Made by a program: the position numbers and the translations under genes. The notes beneath the pieces were generated by a model. The model did no database searches. It was not told where the DNA came from and saw only the letters and a list, made by a program, of their open reading frames with translations. From a virus, in IMG/VR virus record IMGVR_UViG_3300031857_000805, positions 1 through 32,694 of that record: a stretch of 32,694 bases of DNA; one strand, written 5' to 3'. Positions 5,432-12,553 of the stretch are shown piece by piece. Each line of letters starts with the position of its first letter. Position 1 is the stretch's first letter.

Positions 5432-7225
5432 ATGAGACTTCACAGACTACAGCGAACGAACGCAAGGGTTGACTTCATACTGACAGAGTCACCGAAACTT
5501 GCCCCATTGATGCTGTTGACATCACTTGAAGCAAGGTCACCAGGACAGATCTTTGAGACCGATTGGCACCTCTTTCGTGCTTACATAAATTCAAATTCAT
5601 TGCTCCTGGAGCATGAGCTGAGGGCAGGAAAGATCGTTTATGAGGGCTTTCTCGATGCTCTTAGCGCAATGGCATCGAAGGTCGGTGGAGGAATTAAGGC
5701 AGCAGGTCAGGCTGTGATCGACTCTGCCAAGAAGGCAGCCGACACACTTGGCAATAACCTCAAAGCTTTTACCGATGTTGTAGGTGAGAAGATTGACGAC
5801 ATTATCGCTTGGGCAATCTCAAACCTCCCAGGTGGCAAGGCAGTTTATGACTTCTTGACCAACGCAGGAGAGAAGATAGAGAGTTTCTTGAACGAAGTTT
5901 TCAAGAGGGCCAAGAATACACTAGCTGATTTTGCTGAGAAGGGTCGACAGATACTTGTTGACAAAGTCATTGGACTTGTTGCAAAAGATGAAACTGTAAA
6001 GAAAGAAATTGCACAAGCTCTTGGTATTGACGAGCCACTGATCCAAAAGTGTGGTGAGGAGATAGAACAGGCAGAATCATCAGGTGAAGACCCAGATGGG
6101 CCGAATGCCGGAGACGAAGCTCAAACTGAATCTTATGCTCGCAAAAGAAAGATCATTAGAGAAGCAGCTCTAATTGGTTTCGATACCTTTGCAAGGAAGG
6201 AACTTCTTGGAGAAAGTTTGGTTGAGTCTACCTCTGTCTACAATTCAATGATCCTTGAAAGGGATCTCAAAGAATTCTTCGGATTCGGAGATGATGACGA
6301 TGAAGAAGAAGATGATGATGCCGACGATGACGGAACTCCTGATGATGAAGATGATGACGACGACAATGACGGCATACCAGATGATGAAGACGACGATGAC
6401 GACAATGACGGAACTCCTGATGATGAAGAAGGAGGAGGAGATGAGGAAGAAGAAGAGGAAGAGGAAGAAGAGGATGACTCTGCATGTGGTGTGAGGGATC
6501 TATTTGATAAGTCCACAATACCGCAATTCAAGCCAGCACAGGTCTACAAGAAAGGAGTGTCAGGTGTCAAGAATGCAATGACATTCCTGGGAACTATGCA
6601 GAAAATGTTCTCAGGTGACCTGACTGGAGGAGACCTCGAAGCTGCAGCTCGCGGAGCCCTTGCTACAGTTTTTGAAAAAGTGTTCGATATCTGGTACAAA
6701 CTGGGTTCAAAGAATGCTGCAAGATACTTTGAACCACTCCTAAAGAGTGAGCTGTTTCAAAGGTTCAAGAACGGTTTCATGACGGCCCTGGGTGGTATCA
6801 TGGGAATCGCAGCATCTGTAGATCTAGAGTTCGAAAAGGTAAAGAATTACATACTTGCGATAGTCGAAGGCTCAAAAGCAGGAAATTCTGAGACCAAGAC
6901 AGCGGACGGCAAGCCCTACTTTGAGAACATGATGATGCTGAATGGGGCTGCACTGCTGAAGGATCTTCTTCTCGGATTGATCAAAGGAAGTAATATTGAG
7001 AACGTAGTGAGGGGTCTAGTGGGTGACCCTATGGCAATCAAAAGATTCATCAAGACGATTATGAAGAGTCTCAAGGGCGCCGTGAAGAAATTCATAAATG
7101 CAAGTAAAGGTGAGATGTTGAAGAGATTCTTTGGCCAGCTCCCCTTCTCAGACATTATCATTAAGAATGCCGAGAAGCTTGTCGATCCAATCTTTGCAGG
7201 GATAGATAAACTGCTTCCTGATTGA
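5432..7225 (+). CDS. Acidic structural-type protein with Asp-rich repeat segment
   Basis: 597 residues. The first 200 residues are Ala/Lys-rich and helical (GIKAAGQAVIDSAKKAADTL), like internal head or tape-type proteins. Residues about 285-350 are almost purely Asp/Glu with repeats of DDDNDGIPDDE, matching the calcium-binding thrombospondin type-3 pattern. The C-terminal 240 residues are again helical with a Gly/Ala/Met-rich hydrophobic stretch (FMTALGGIMGIAASV). A KRKIIREAALIGF segment before the acidic tract resembles the tag motif of neighbouring genes. No Shine-Dalgarno sequence precedes the ATG; TATAAT ends nine bases upstream, so a leaderless message or a later start is possible. It is probably a virion component; the exact role is unknown. 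Confidence 0.8.
   Translation: MRLHRLQRTNARVDFILTESPKLAPLMLLTSLEARSPGQIFETDWHLFRAYINSNSLLLEHELRAGKIVYEGFLDALSAMASKVGGGIKAAGQAVIDSAKKAADTLGNNLKAFTDVVGEKIDDIIAWAISNLPGGKAVYDFLTNAGEKIESFLNEVFKRAKNTLADFAEKGRQILVDKVIGLVAKDETVKKEIAQALGIDEPLIQKCGEEIEQAESSGEDPDGPNAGDEAQTESYARKRKIIREAALIGFDTFARKELLGESLVESTSVYNSMILERDLKEFFGFGDDDDEEEDDDADDDGTPDDEDDDDDNDGIPDDEDDDDDNDGTPDDEEGGGDEEEEEEEEEEDDSACGVRDLFDKSTIPQFKPAQVYKKGVSGVKNAMTFLGTMQKMFSGDLTGGDLEAAARGALATVFEKVFDIWYKLGSKNAARYFEPLLKSELFQRFKNGFMTALGGIMGIAASVDLEFEKVKNYILAIVEGSKAGNSETKTADGKPYFENMMMLNGAALLKDLLLGLIKGSNIENVVRGLVGDPMAIKRFIKTIMKSLKGAVKKFINASKGEMLKRFFGQLPFSDIIIKNAEKLVDPIFAGIDKLLPD
6283..6480 (+). repeat. Purine-rich GAN trinucleotide tract encoding poly-Asp/Glu
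   Basis: About 200 bases of mostly GAT, GAC and GAA/GAG codons with an imperfect internal repeat (ACGGAACTCCTGATGATGAA occurs twice near 6329 and 6409, and a variant encodes GIPDDE between them). All frames are open here because of the low complexity. It is prone to slippage and to assembly errors. Confidence 0.8.
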
Positions 7226-7255
7226 TTTAGAATTCAAGACTGGATACATACAACC

Positions 7256-7990
7256 ATGCGCATTGGAATCTTTGGCGGCGGATTCAAGCCGTTCACATCA
7301 GGTCACTTTTCGAAGCTTGCCCTTGCATCTGCTGAGAACGACAGGGTCCTCCTATTCTACGGTATTGCAGAGAGGAAGAAGGGATCCGACTACCTCTACA
7401 CGAAGGAGATGGCCGAGCAGGTCTTCGAGATCGCAAAGGGCGCAATCGAGAGGGAGATGCCCAACGTCACGGTCATCAAGGCAAAGCCCACCCCCATCGT
7501 CATGGCCTTCGAGGCAATTCAAGCATTTGCAGGTGTCCTCGATTCTCCAAAGTTCTTTCGCTACGCTGATTACGGAATCAACGTTGCAGACGTAGAAGAA
7601 GTCACCCTTTACGGTGACCAAGAGACTGTGAGTGAGTACATGGTCTACGCAGAAGATCCTGTGAAGGGACCAAGATACTACGGCACAACATTGCAGGACG
7701 GCACCCTTCACTTTGACACAGGAATGGTCGAAGGAGACGACTCCCGAATCATCAACGCTGTGATGAAGTTTCATCCCGGTGGAGACGCCGGTGAGATTCG
7801 TGCACGAAATCTCGTTAGAGGCTCAGAGGTGAGGGCATCGATTGCGTCCAGGAATCCTGAATCGATCACACGTTTCCTTCCTCCCATCTACACGCCAGAG
7901 GAGAAGACAGCTGTGATAGACATCCTCTATCGAGGGCTCTCAGAGAACACACTTCGGCGTGCCATCCGCGCAATGATTATGGTGGGATGA
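7256..7990 (+). CDS. Nucleotidylyltransferase of the HxGH/cytidylyltransferase-like superfamily
   Basis: 244 residues. The N-terminus MRIGIFGGGFKPFTSGHFSK carries the Rossmann-fold nucleotide-binding signature, with T-S-G-H in place of the usual H-x-G-H; Thr for the first His is a known variant. Near residue 195, VRGSEVRASI corresponds to the ISSTxxR motif. Both support adenylyl- or cytidylyl-transfer to a phosphorylated substrate (as in NMN, pantetheine or glycerol-phosphate enzymes), but the substrate is not readable. The last 20 residues, LSENTLRRAIRAMIMVG, match the tag found at the N-terminus of neighbours. The stop overlaps the next ATG by four bases, so it is coupled to the ligase-like gene. 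Confidence 0.85.
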   Translation: MRIGIFGGGFKPFTSGHFSKLALASAENDRVLLFYGIAERKKGSDYLYTKEMAEQVFEIAKGAIEREMPNVTVIKAKPTPIVMAFEAIQAFAGVLDSPKFFRYADYGINVADVEEVTLYGDQETVSEYMVYAEDPVKGPRYYGTTLQDGTLHFDTGMVEGDDSRIINAVMKFHPGGDAGEIRARNLVRGSEVRASIASRNPESITRFLPPIYTPEEKTAVIDILYRGLSENTLRRAIRAMIMVG

Positions 7991-9261
7991 TGATCAGACA
8001 GCTTATCCGAGAGATGCTAATGCTGGAGAACGGTCCCGAGGCCCACATCCTCAACTTCTATGAAGACCTCGACATGCCCCTCTCCGAGTTCAAGGAGGCC
8101 ATCAGGGCCCTCCTCGATGCCCAGGTGGAGGACGTCGAGGAGAAGATGGACGGTCAGAACCTCACCTTCACCGTGAGGAACGGAGAGGTGGAGACATTCT
8201 CCAAGGGAGCCTCATGGGCATCCGTCCAGCGTGGTGGAAAGAAGATCGCCGACTACGAGGCGCAGTACGCTGACCGTCCACAGGTGAGAGATGCTTTCAA
8301 GAGGGCGTATGCTTCACTTCAGGCCGCGGCAGATGTCGATCCGGGCCTCACGTCTCGGCTCTTCAGGGACGGCGGTGTGGTGGTGGAGTCACTCATGATG
8401 CTCCCAGAGAATCCCAACACCATTGTCTATGACAGGCCCACCATCCGCTTTGTGAGGGCCTACCCGATGGACCCGGCGCTCGGTGGTCAGGTGGACCAGG
8501 AGGCCTACCGGCAGTTCCTGGGCTCGGCCTCCTCCCTTGATGTTGCCGTTCCGATGGGTGAGGTTCCTATCTTGAGACTGCAGAAAGTCCTCAACTCGGA
8601 CCAGGTTGCCGGTGAACTCGAAGCTGAGTTAGATTCACTCATGGCCGAGGCCGGTGTCAACGATTCCTCCACTATGGGCGATCTCATCGTGGGACTCGTG
8701 AAGACCCGACTGGAGTCCGATGGAATGAGTCCTGATGTCGCCGCAAGGGTGGCAATTCGACTCGGTCGCGGTGAGAAGGCGGCGTTCTCTGCGAAGGACG
8801 CGAAGGCGGTGGGTCCCGGCGTCTGGGAGAAGGTCCAGGGAATGGAGTCCGGTCCATACGTCGACGAGGCCATCATCCCCATCGAGAGGATCCTCCAGAA
8901 GCTCGCAGTCCAGGTCTTCCGCAACCTGGAGTTCGTCCTCTCCTCCAACCGCACGGAGTCCGGTGATGCACTTCGATCCTTTGTCCGGCAGACCCGGGAC
9001 GCCGTGAAGGGTGGAAGGCTCATCGCTGACCCATCCCAGACCGAGTCCATCAGGGTTGCACTCGAGAGGATCGGTGACGAGGCGGCATTCGAGAAGGCGG
9101 TTGAGGGAATCGTCTTCCGGTGGAAGGGAAAGACCCGGAAGCTCACTGGACTCTTCACACCCATCAACAAGCTCCGCGGATTCTTCGCCTACGGTAAGAC
9201 TCCAGCGAGGATTTCAACAGAGTCTCGAAAGAGATACTTACCATTCGGAAGGATTGGATAA
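7987..9261 (+). CDS. Predicted ATP-dependent RNA/DNA ligase-superfamily protein
   Basis: 424 residues. EEKMDGQNLTF (Lys53) matches motif I (K-x-D-G), where the lysine is adenylylated. GVVVESLMMLP near 138 could be motif III, and EGIVFRWKGKTRKLTG near 373 matches motifs IV/V. The order and spacing fit the covalent nucleotidyltransferase family, but the long helical insert between III and IV is unusual and no known subfamily is recognised. The N-terminus MMIRQLIREMLMLENG is another version of the tag motif. It overlaps the upstream nucleotidylyltransferase gene by four bases and is followed after one base by a tagged small gene. RNA repair or end sealing is plausible but inferred. Confidence 0.7.
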   Translation: MMIRQLIREMLMLENGPEAHILNFYEDLDMPLSEFKEAIRALLDAQVEDVEEKMDGQNLTFTVRNGEVETFSKGASWASVQRGGKKIADYEAQYADRPQVRDAFKRAYASLQAAADVDPGLTSRLFRDGGVVVESLMMLPENPNTIVYDRPTIRFVRAYPMDPALGGQVDQEAYRQFLGSASSLDVAVPMGEVPILRLQKVLNSDQVAGELEAELDSLMAEAGVNDSSTMGDLIVGLVKTRLESDGMSPDVAARVAIRLGRGEKAAFSAKDAKAVGPGVWEKVQGMESGPYVDEAIIPIERILQKLAVQVFRNLEFVLSSNRTESGDALRSFVRQTRDAVKGGRLIADPSQTESIRVALERIGDEAAFEKAVEGIVFRWKGKTRKLTGLFTPINKLRGFFAYGKTPARISTESRKRYLPFGRIG

Positions 9262-9262
9262 C

Positions 9263-9658
9263 ATGAGAATCACAGAGTCACAGCTTAGAAAGATCGTCCG
9301 TGAAGAGATCCTGAGGGAATCGTTGTACGATGATGACATCATGAGGAACATTCCCGGACGTCCGTGGACCGACACCTTCAAGCAGAAGGAGAGTGATGAC
9401 TGGCGTGATCCATACAGTCCTGTGTGGAAGCAGAAGGTGTTCTTCAAGCACGGAGATGCGGTGAGGATCAACCTCAACGTCAACATGCCGAAGGGTGCAC
9501 CTGGAAGAATCCATTCCGACAAGACCAAGGCCGCCAATGGAATGGAGGGTGTCGTGGTTCCTGGACCGGAAGGTCGAGAGCAGTACCGTCACCACTACGT
9601 GAAGCTGGAGGATGGAACACAGATGCTCCTTCATGATGTGGACATCGAGCACGTATAG
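9263..9658 (+). CDS. Tagged small protein with SH3/KOW-like C-terminal domain
   Basis: 131 residues. It opens with MRITESQLRKIVREEILR, the clearest form of the recurring amphipathic motif, then a polar linker, then a domain with FFKHGDAVRINLNV, GMEGVVVPGPEG and HHYVKLEDGTQMLLHDVDIE, which follows the small-barrel plan seen in many minus-strand genes here. It therefore joins the two genome-specific patterns in one protein. The ATG at 9263 is one base after the upstream stop; an open frame extends further back without a sensible start. No catalytic motif is seen. A virion-associated or packaged role is an inference from the tag. Confidence 0.82.
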   Translation: MRITESQLRKIVREEILRESLYDDDIMRNIPGRPWTDTFKQKESDDWRDPYSPVWKQKVFFKHGDAVRINLNVNMPKGAPGRIHSDKTKAANGMEGVVVPGPEGREQYRHHYVKLEDGTQMLLHDVDIEHV

Positions 9659-9666
9659 GAGACAAC

Positions 9667-9888
9667 ATGAGAATCACAGAGTCAATGCTTCGCAGCATAG
9701 TCGCAGATGAGGCCAAGAAGTTCAAGAGGGGTAAGAGAGTCAACGAAGCAATGAGTGCTTTTGCCAACGAAGACTTGAACAATGCACTGCACGAATGGTA
9801 CTCGGCAATGGCAGAAGAATTAGGTCACGAGAGAGCACTTGACGAACTACAGAACGAGGTGATGGGATTCATCGAGGAGTACAGATAG
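9667..9888 (+). CDS. Small tagged alpha-helical protein
   Basis: 73 residues beginning MRITESMLRSIVADEAKKF. The first 18 bases of the gene are identical to the first 18 of the gene at 9263, after which the two diverge. The rest (EDLNNALHEWYSAMAEELGH, ALDELQNEVMGFIEEYR) is strongly helical and acidic, probably a helical hairpin. A TAGGAG site lies six bases before the ATG. The stop codon is directly followed by the ATG of the next gene, so translation is likely coupled. No known family is recognised. Confidence 0.8.
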   Translation: MRITESMLRSIVADEAKKFKRGKRVNEAMSAFANEDLNNALHEWYSAMAEELGHERALDELQNEVMGFIEEYR

Positions 9889-10701
9889 ATGGGAGGAGAG
9901 GCTTTCAAGGGACCCGATGGGACCCCACTTACGACAACAATCAAGCAGTCCGAGGTCGGTCCTACCCTTGACTCTCTCCTGAGAGAAGTTCTCCAACCCA
10001 TTGGAATCAAGTCATTCGTACCACTGGGCTCCACAGGCAAGAAGGCGGTGTCAGGTGACCTTGACATTGCAATCGGACCTGTACCGACTTCTGACCCAAA
10101 GTCACTGAAGGCCTTCAAGGATGCACTGCTTCAAGGAATTCAGGCATCCGTAGGTGCTGACAAGGCAAAATTGGTTGGGCAGAACATTGGAATCATGTTC
10201 CCAATCGTTGGATCTCCCAACAACTTCGTGCAGGTCGACCTCATGCTGTCATCATCACCTGAGAACACAGGGTGGCTGATGTCAGGCACTGGTTCCGGCG
10301 TGAAGGGTGTCTACAGGAACCTCATGCTGGCCTACATTGCAAAGCTGCGGTCCGAGGCAAATCCTGGCACAAAGATCACAATCTCATTCCCCGGCGGCGT
10401 CCAATCCATGAAGGATGGGCAGGTCGTTGTTCCAAGAACAGAGGATCCTTCGACAATTGTGGCCACCCTCGGATTGAATGCGGATCCATCAGAGATCAAC
10501 ACCTTCGAGGAGTTGGTATCCATATTGGCAATGGACCCCGAGTTATCAGGGAAGCTTGCAGGATTCGAGACCTACATCGCAAGGTACATCCAAGATCCAC
10601 ATACTTCCATTGAGGCGATGAAATCGATATCAGCCCTTAAAAATGCGCTCGGCCTCATGGAGACCGTGCGCAAGGCGATCAGGAAGTCAATCCTCAGGTG
10701 A
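9889..10701 (+). CDS. Polymerase-beta-type nucleotidyltransferase
   Basis: 270 residues. LGSTGKKAVSGDLDIAIG (about 46-63) is the Gly-Ser...Asp-x-Asp motif of the pol-beta nucleotidyltransferase superfamily, and FVQVDLMLS (about 109-117) supplies the third carboxylate, so the metal-binding triad is complete. Such enzymes add nucleotides to RNA, antibiotics or proteins; the substrate cannot be told. The C-terminus ends LGLMETVRKAIRKSILR, another match to the tag motif, here at the C-terminus. The gene begins immediately at the stop of the preceding gene and ends by converging with the minus-strand gene at 10694, overlapping it by eight bases. Confidence 0.85.
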   Translation: MGGEAFKGPDGTPLTTTIKQSEVGPTLDSLLREVLQPIGIKSFVPLGSTGKKAVSGDLDIAIGPVPTSDPKSLKAFKDALLQGIQASVGADKAKLVGQNIGIMFPIVGSPNNFVQVDLMLSSSPENTGWLMSGTGSGVKGVYRNLMLAYIAKLRSEANPGTKITISFPGGVQSMKDGQVVVPRTEDPSTIVATLGLNADPSEINTFEELVSILAMDPELSGKLAGFETYIARYIQDPHTSIEAMKSISALKNALGLMETVRKAIRKSILR

Positions 10702-11227
10702 TCTGAATGTCCTTCACGGACACTTGGAATGTCGTGCACCAGGGATCCTTGGACTCTGCATCAAGCTCATCAAGGGCAATTGCAACAGGCACTGCCTTGA
10801 ATGTCCACGTCTCAAACTGATTGTCATCTCGATCAGTGAGTCGAAGGGTTACCTTCCTCTCCTTTGGAGCAGACAACCATCCAAAGATGGTGGCATTGAC
10901 TCCCTTACCAGGGAGGAACTCAAATACGACCTGACCAGAATTCTGCTCACCAGGTGTGAAGACAGGAAACTTCATACCCGATGCCGTGAGCTTCTGGAGG
11001 CCGTCAATATCTACCTCCCAGACAGGGGAGCGATCCTCCTCATCATCTTCCTCCATCTCGCCCAGCTCCTCCTCCGTGAGGACCATGAGGCCCGGTGGGA
11101 GGTGCTGCATCATCTCTCCTGCCTGTGCGGCAAGAGCCTGTTGGATCTGCTGAACGTGGACAGGATCCACCAGCAGAGGTAGGCCCTGGTCCTTCTCCTG
11201 AAGCTCAACCTTCTTCTTGCGTGGCAT
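10694..11227 (-). CDS. Hypothetical protein with acidic linker
   Basis: 177 residues starting MPRKKKVELQEKDQGL. This ATG has GGAG at good spacing; ATGs further upstream do not. Residues about 30-60 are Gln/Ala-rich and helical (VHVQQIQQALAAQAGEM), followed by an acidic run (EEELGEMEEDDEEDR) and a beta-rich C-terminal domain (VTLRLTDRDDNQFETWTFKAV). It could be a phage structural or assembly protein, but no family is recognised. It overlaps the upstream small gene by 23 bases and shares its operon. Confidence 0.75.
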   Translation of the reverse strand: MPRKKKVELQEKDQGLPLLVDPVHVQQIQQALAAQAGEMMQHLPPGLMVLTEEELGEMEEDDEEDRSPVWEVDIDGLQKLTASGMKFPVFTPGEQNSGQVVFEFLPGKGVNATIFGWLSAPKERKVTLRLTDRDDNQFETWTFKAVPVAIALDELDAESKDPWCTTFQVSVKDIQIT

Positions 11228-11411
11228 TCTCATTCTCCGTTGCTCGCTTAATTGCATCAAGGAACTCCACCTGGGCGCGCTCTTCGTCCCACTCGGAGAT
11301 CCCCCACAGATTCATCAGAAACTGCTTCGTCTCATCGTCAAACTCTAGAAGAAGACGGGCAGACCCATCAGGGTTTTCAATGACCTCAACTACCTTGACC
11401 TGGTGTGGCAT
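11205..11411 (-). CDS. Small hypothetical protein
   Basis: 68 residues starting MPHQVKVVEVIENPDGSARL. The ATG at 11411 follows GAGGAG by six bases; an upstream in-frame start at 11429 has none. The sequence reads as beta strands (VKVVEVI, ARLLLEF) then a helix (ETKQFLMNLWG, ERAQVEFLDAIKRA). No motif or membrane segment is visible. It is translationally overlapped with the downstream gene. Confidence 0.75.
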   Translation of the reverse strand: MPHQVKVVEVIENPDGSARLLLEFDDETKQFLMNLWGISEWDEERAQVEFLDAIKRATENENATQEEG

Positions 11412-11450
11412 AAATCTCCTCTGAATCAATCATACAGGAATCGACAGTCT

Positions 11451-12248
11451 TTACACAGACTTCTTTGCACGAGGCTTGCGAACCTTGGGGAAGATAAGCT
11501 TCTCCATGTTGACTGCATGGACTTCCCCATTGACGAGGGCATCCACCATCAGCATCCCGTGGTGAGAGAAGGAGCGATTGCCGAGAACAAGGGCGTCGAG
11601 AGCCTGGATGGACTCATCGCGACGCCCCTGCCAGCCAGGAAGGTGCCAGGGGTTGACCTGACAGAGAGCACCGGTCTTCTCAGGAGCTGAATCCCACAGG
11701 GCAACCACGGCCTTGAACTGGGAGCGAAGGAACTCGACATCCTCCACCTCAACCTCATTCTGCTGGATGATCTTGTTGATGGTCCGATCGATTCGATTGG
11801 AAGTCGCAGGCTTGTTACCCCAGTAGTACTGGGACATGTTGATCTTGCGACGGTAGAGGCCATTTGCGAGTGTGCGGAGTTCGTCGTCGACCGCCACAGA
11901 AGTGATAGGACGCTGAGAACCGACCATGATGCGCTCGGCATATGCCTTCTGACGGTCGGTGAGATCCCGCCCCTGAAAGATCTGGGCAGCAAAGCTCCGG
12001 AGAGTGTCAGCCTCGTCCTTTCGGAGGCAGGATTCTGCGACAGTGAGGTAGTCCTTCGCCTTGTTCCAGGAGGGCCAGGTGTTGGGCTCACCCTTCTCCA
12101 TGAGGTCACGGAGGATGTTCACCCCATTGCCTCGCGGCTGCTTACCTTCGGCAGCGAGGGATGCGAGGAATCCACCGGACCAGGTGCCACCGAGGCCTGC
12201 ATCCTTGTACGCCTGGGAGAGGGTGCGAACCTTGTCGAGATCGAACAT
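11451..12248 (-). CDS. Hypothetical protein with basic C-terminus
   Basis: 265 residues starting MFDLDKVRTLSQAYKDAG behind a strong AAGGAGG site. The protein is mainly helical with many Trp/Arg/Lys residues, and the C-terminus is basic (FPKVRKPRAKKSV), which would suit nucleic-acid binding. No catalytic motif is recognised. An extended -10-like sequence (TGTGGTACAGT, 12266-12276) lies upstream. The function is unknown. Confidence 0.8.
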   Translation of the reverse strand: MFDLDKVRTLSQAYKDAGLGGTWSGGFLASLAAEGKQPRGNGVNILRDLMEKGEPNTWPSWNKAKDYLTVAESCLRKDEADTLRSFAAQIFQGRDLTDRQKAYAERIMVGSQRPITSVAVDDELRTLANGLYRRKINMSQYYWGNKPATSNRIDRTINKIIQQNEVEVEDVEFLRSQFKAVVALWDSAPEKTGALCQVNPWHLPGWQGRRDESIQALDALVLGNRSFSHHGMLMVDALVNGEVHAVNMEKLIFPKVRKPRAKKSV

Positions 12249-12286
12249 TGATCCTCCTTACATTTAGACTGTACCACACTAAGTGG

Positions 12287-12517
12287 TCAATTGGAAGGAC
12301 TATTTTGATCTTCTTCAACAATCTTTAGGCGGTCTGCCCTGTACCAGTGAAGTGAATCTGCCTCATTCGGATACACAACAAGAATCTCATCCGGAGCATC
12401 ATACATCCCAGGACAGGGTGACTCTCGAACCTCCACAACGATGCCAGGGGTACCGGCAATTCCAGTCCTGTCAACGACCAGGGAGCCTACTGTTGGAAAC
12501 CTTTCATTCACAATCAA
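12287..12517 (-). CDS. Small SH3/KOW-like barrel protein (predicted), start uncertain
   Basis: About 76 residues. The recognisable part is FPTVGSLVVDRTGIAGTPGIVVEVRES...EILVVYPNEADSLHWYRADRLKIVEE, with the G-x-L-V opening and closing W-Y-R-x-D-x-L of the small-barrel group. No ATG lies just before it. A TTG at 12517 (GGA six bases upstream) or a GTG at 12511 are the best starts; using an ATG much further up would overlap the divergent gene at 12554. The function is unknown. Confidence 0.62.
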   Translation of the reverse strand: MIVNERFPTVGSLVVDRTGIAGTPGIVVEVRESPCPGMYDAPDEILVVYPNEADSLHWYRADRLKIVEEDQNSPSN

Positions 12518-12553
12518 TATTATTCCATAAGCTAGATTGGTTTGGAAATAGTT

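Noticed and set aside
6238-6531. Alternative frames in the Asp/Glu tract (poly-Ser, poly-Met/Lys, His-rich)
   Set aside because: All arise from the GAN low-complexity sequence and have no translation signals.
8505-9170. Minus-strand frame of about 220 codons opposite the ligase-like gene
   Set aside because: Ser/Arg/Thr-rich antisense shadow; the plus-strand protein has recognisable ligase motifs and coupled translation.
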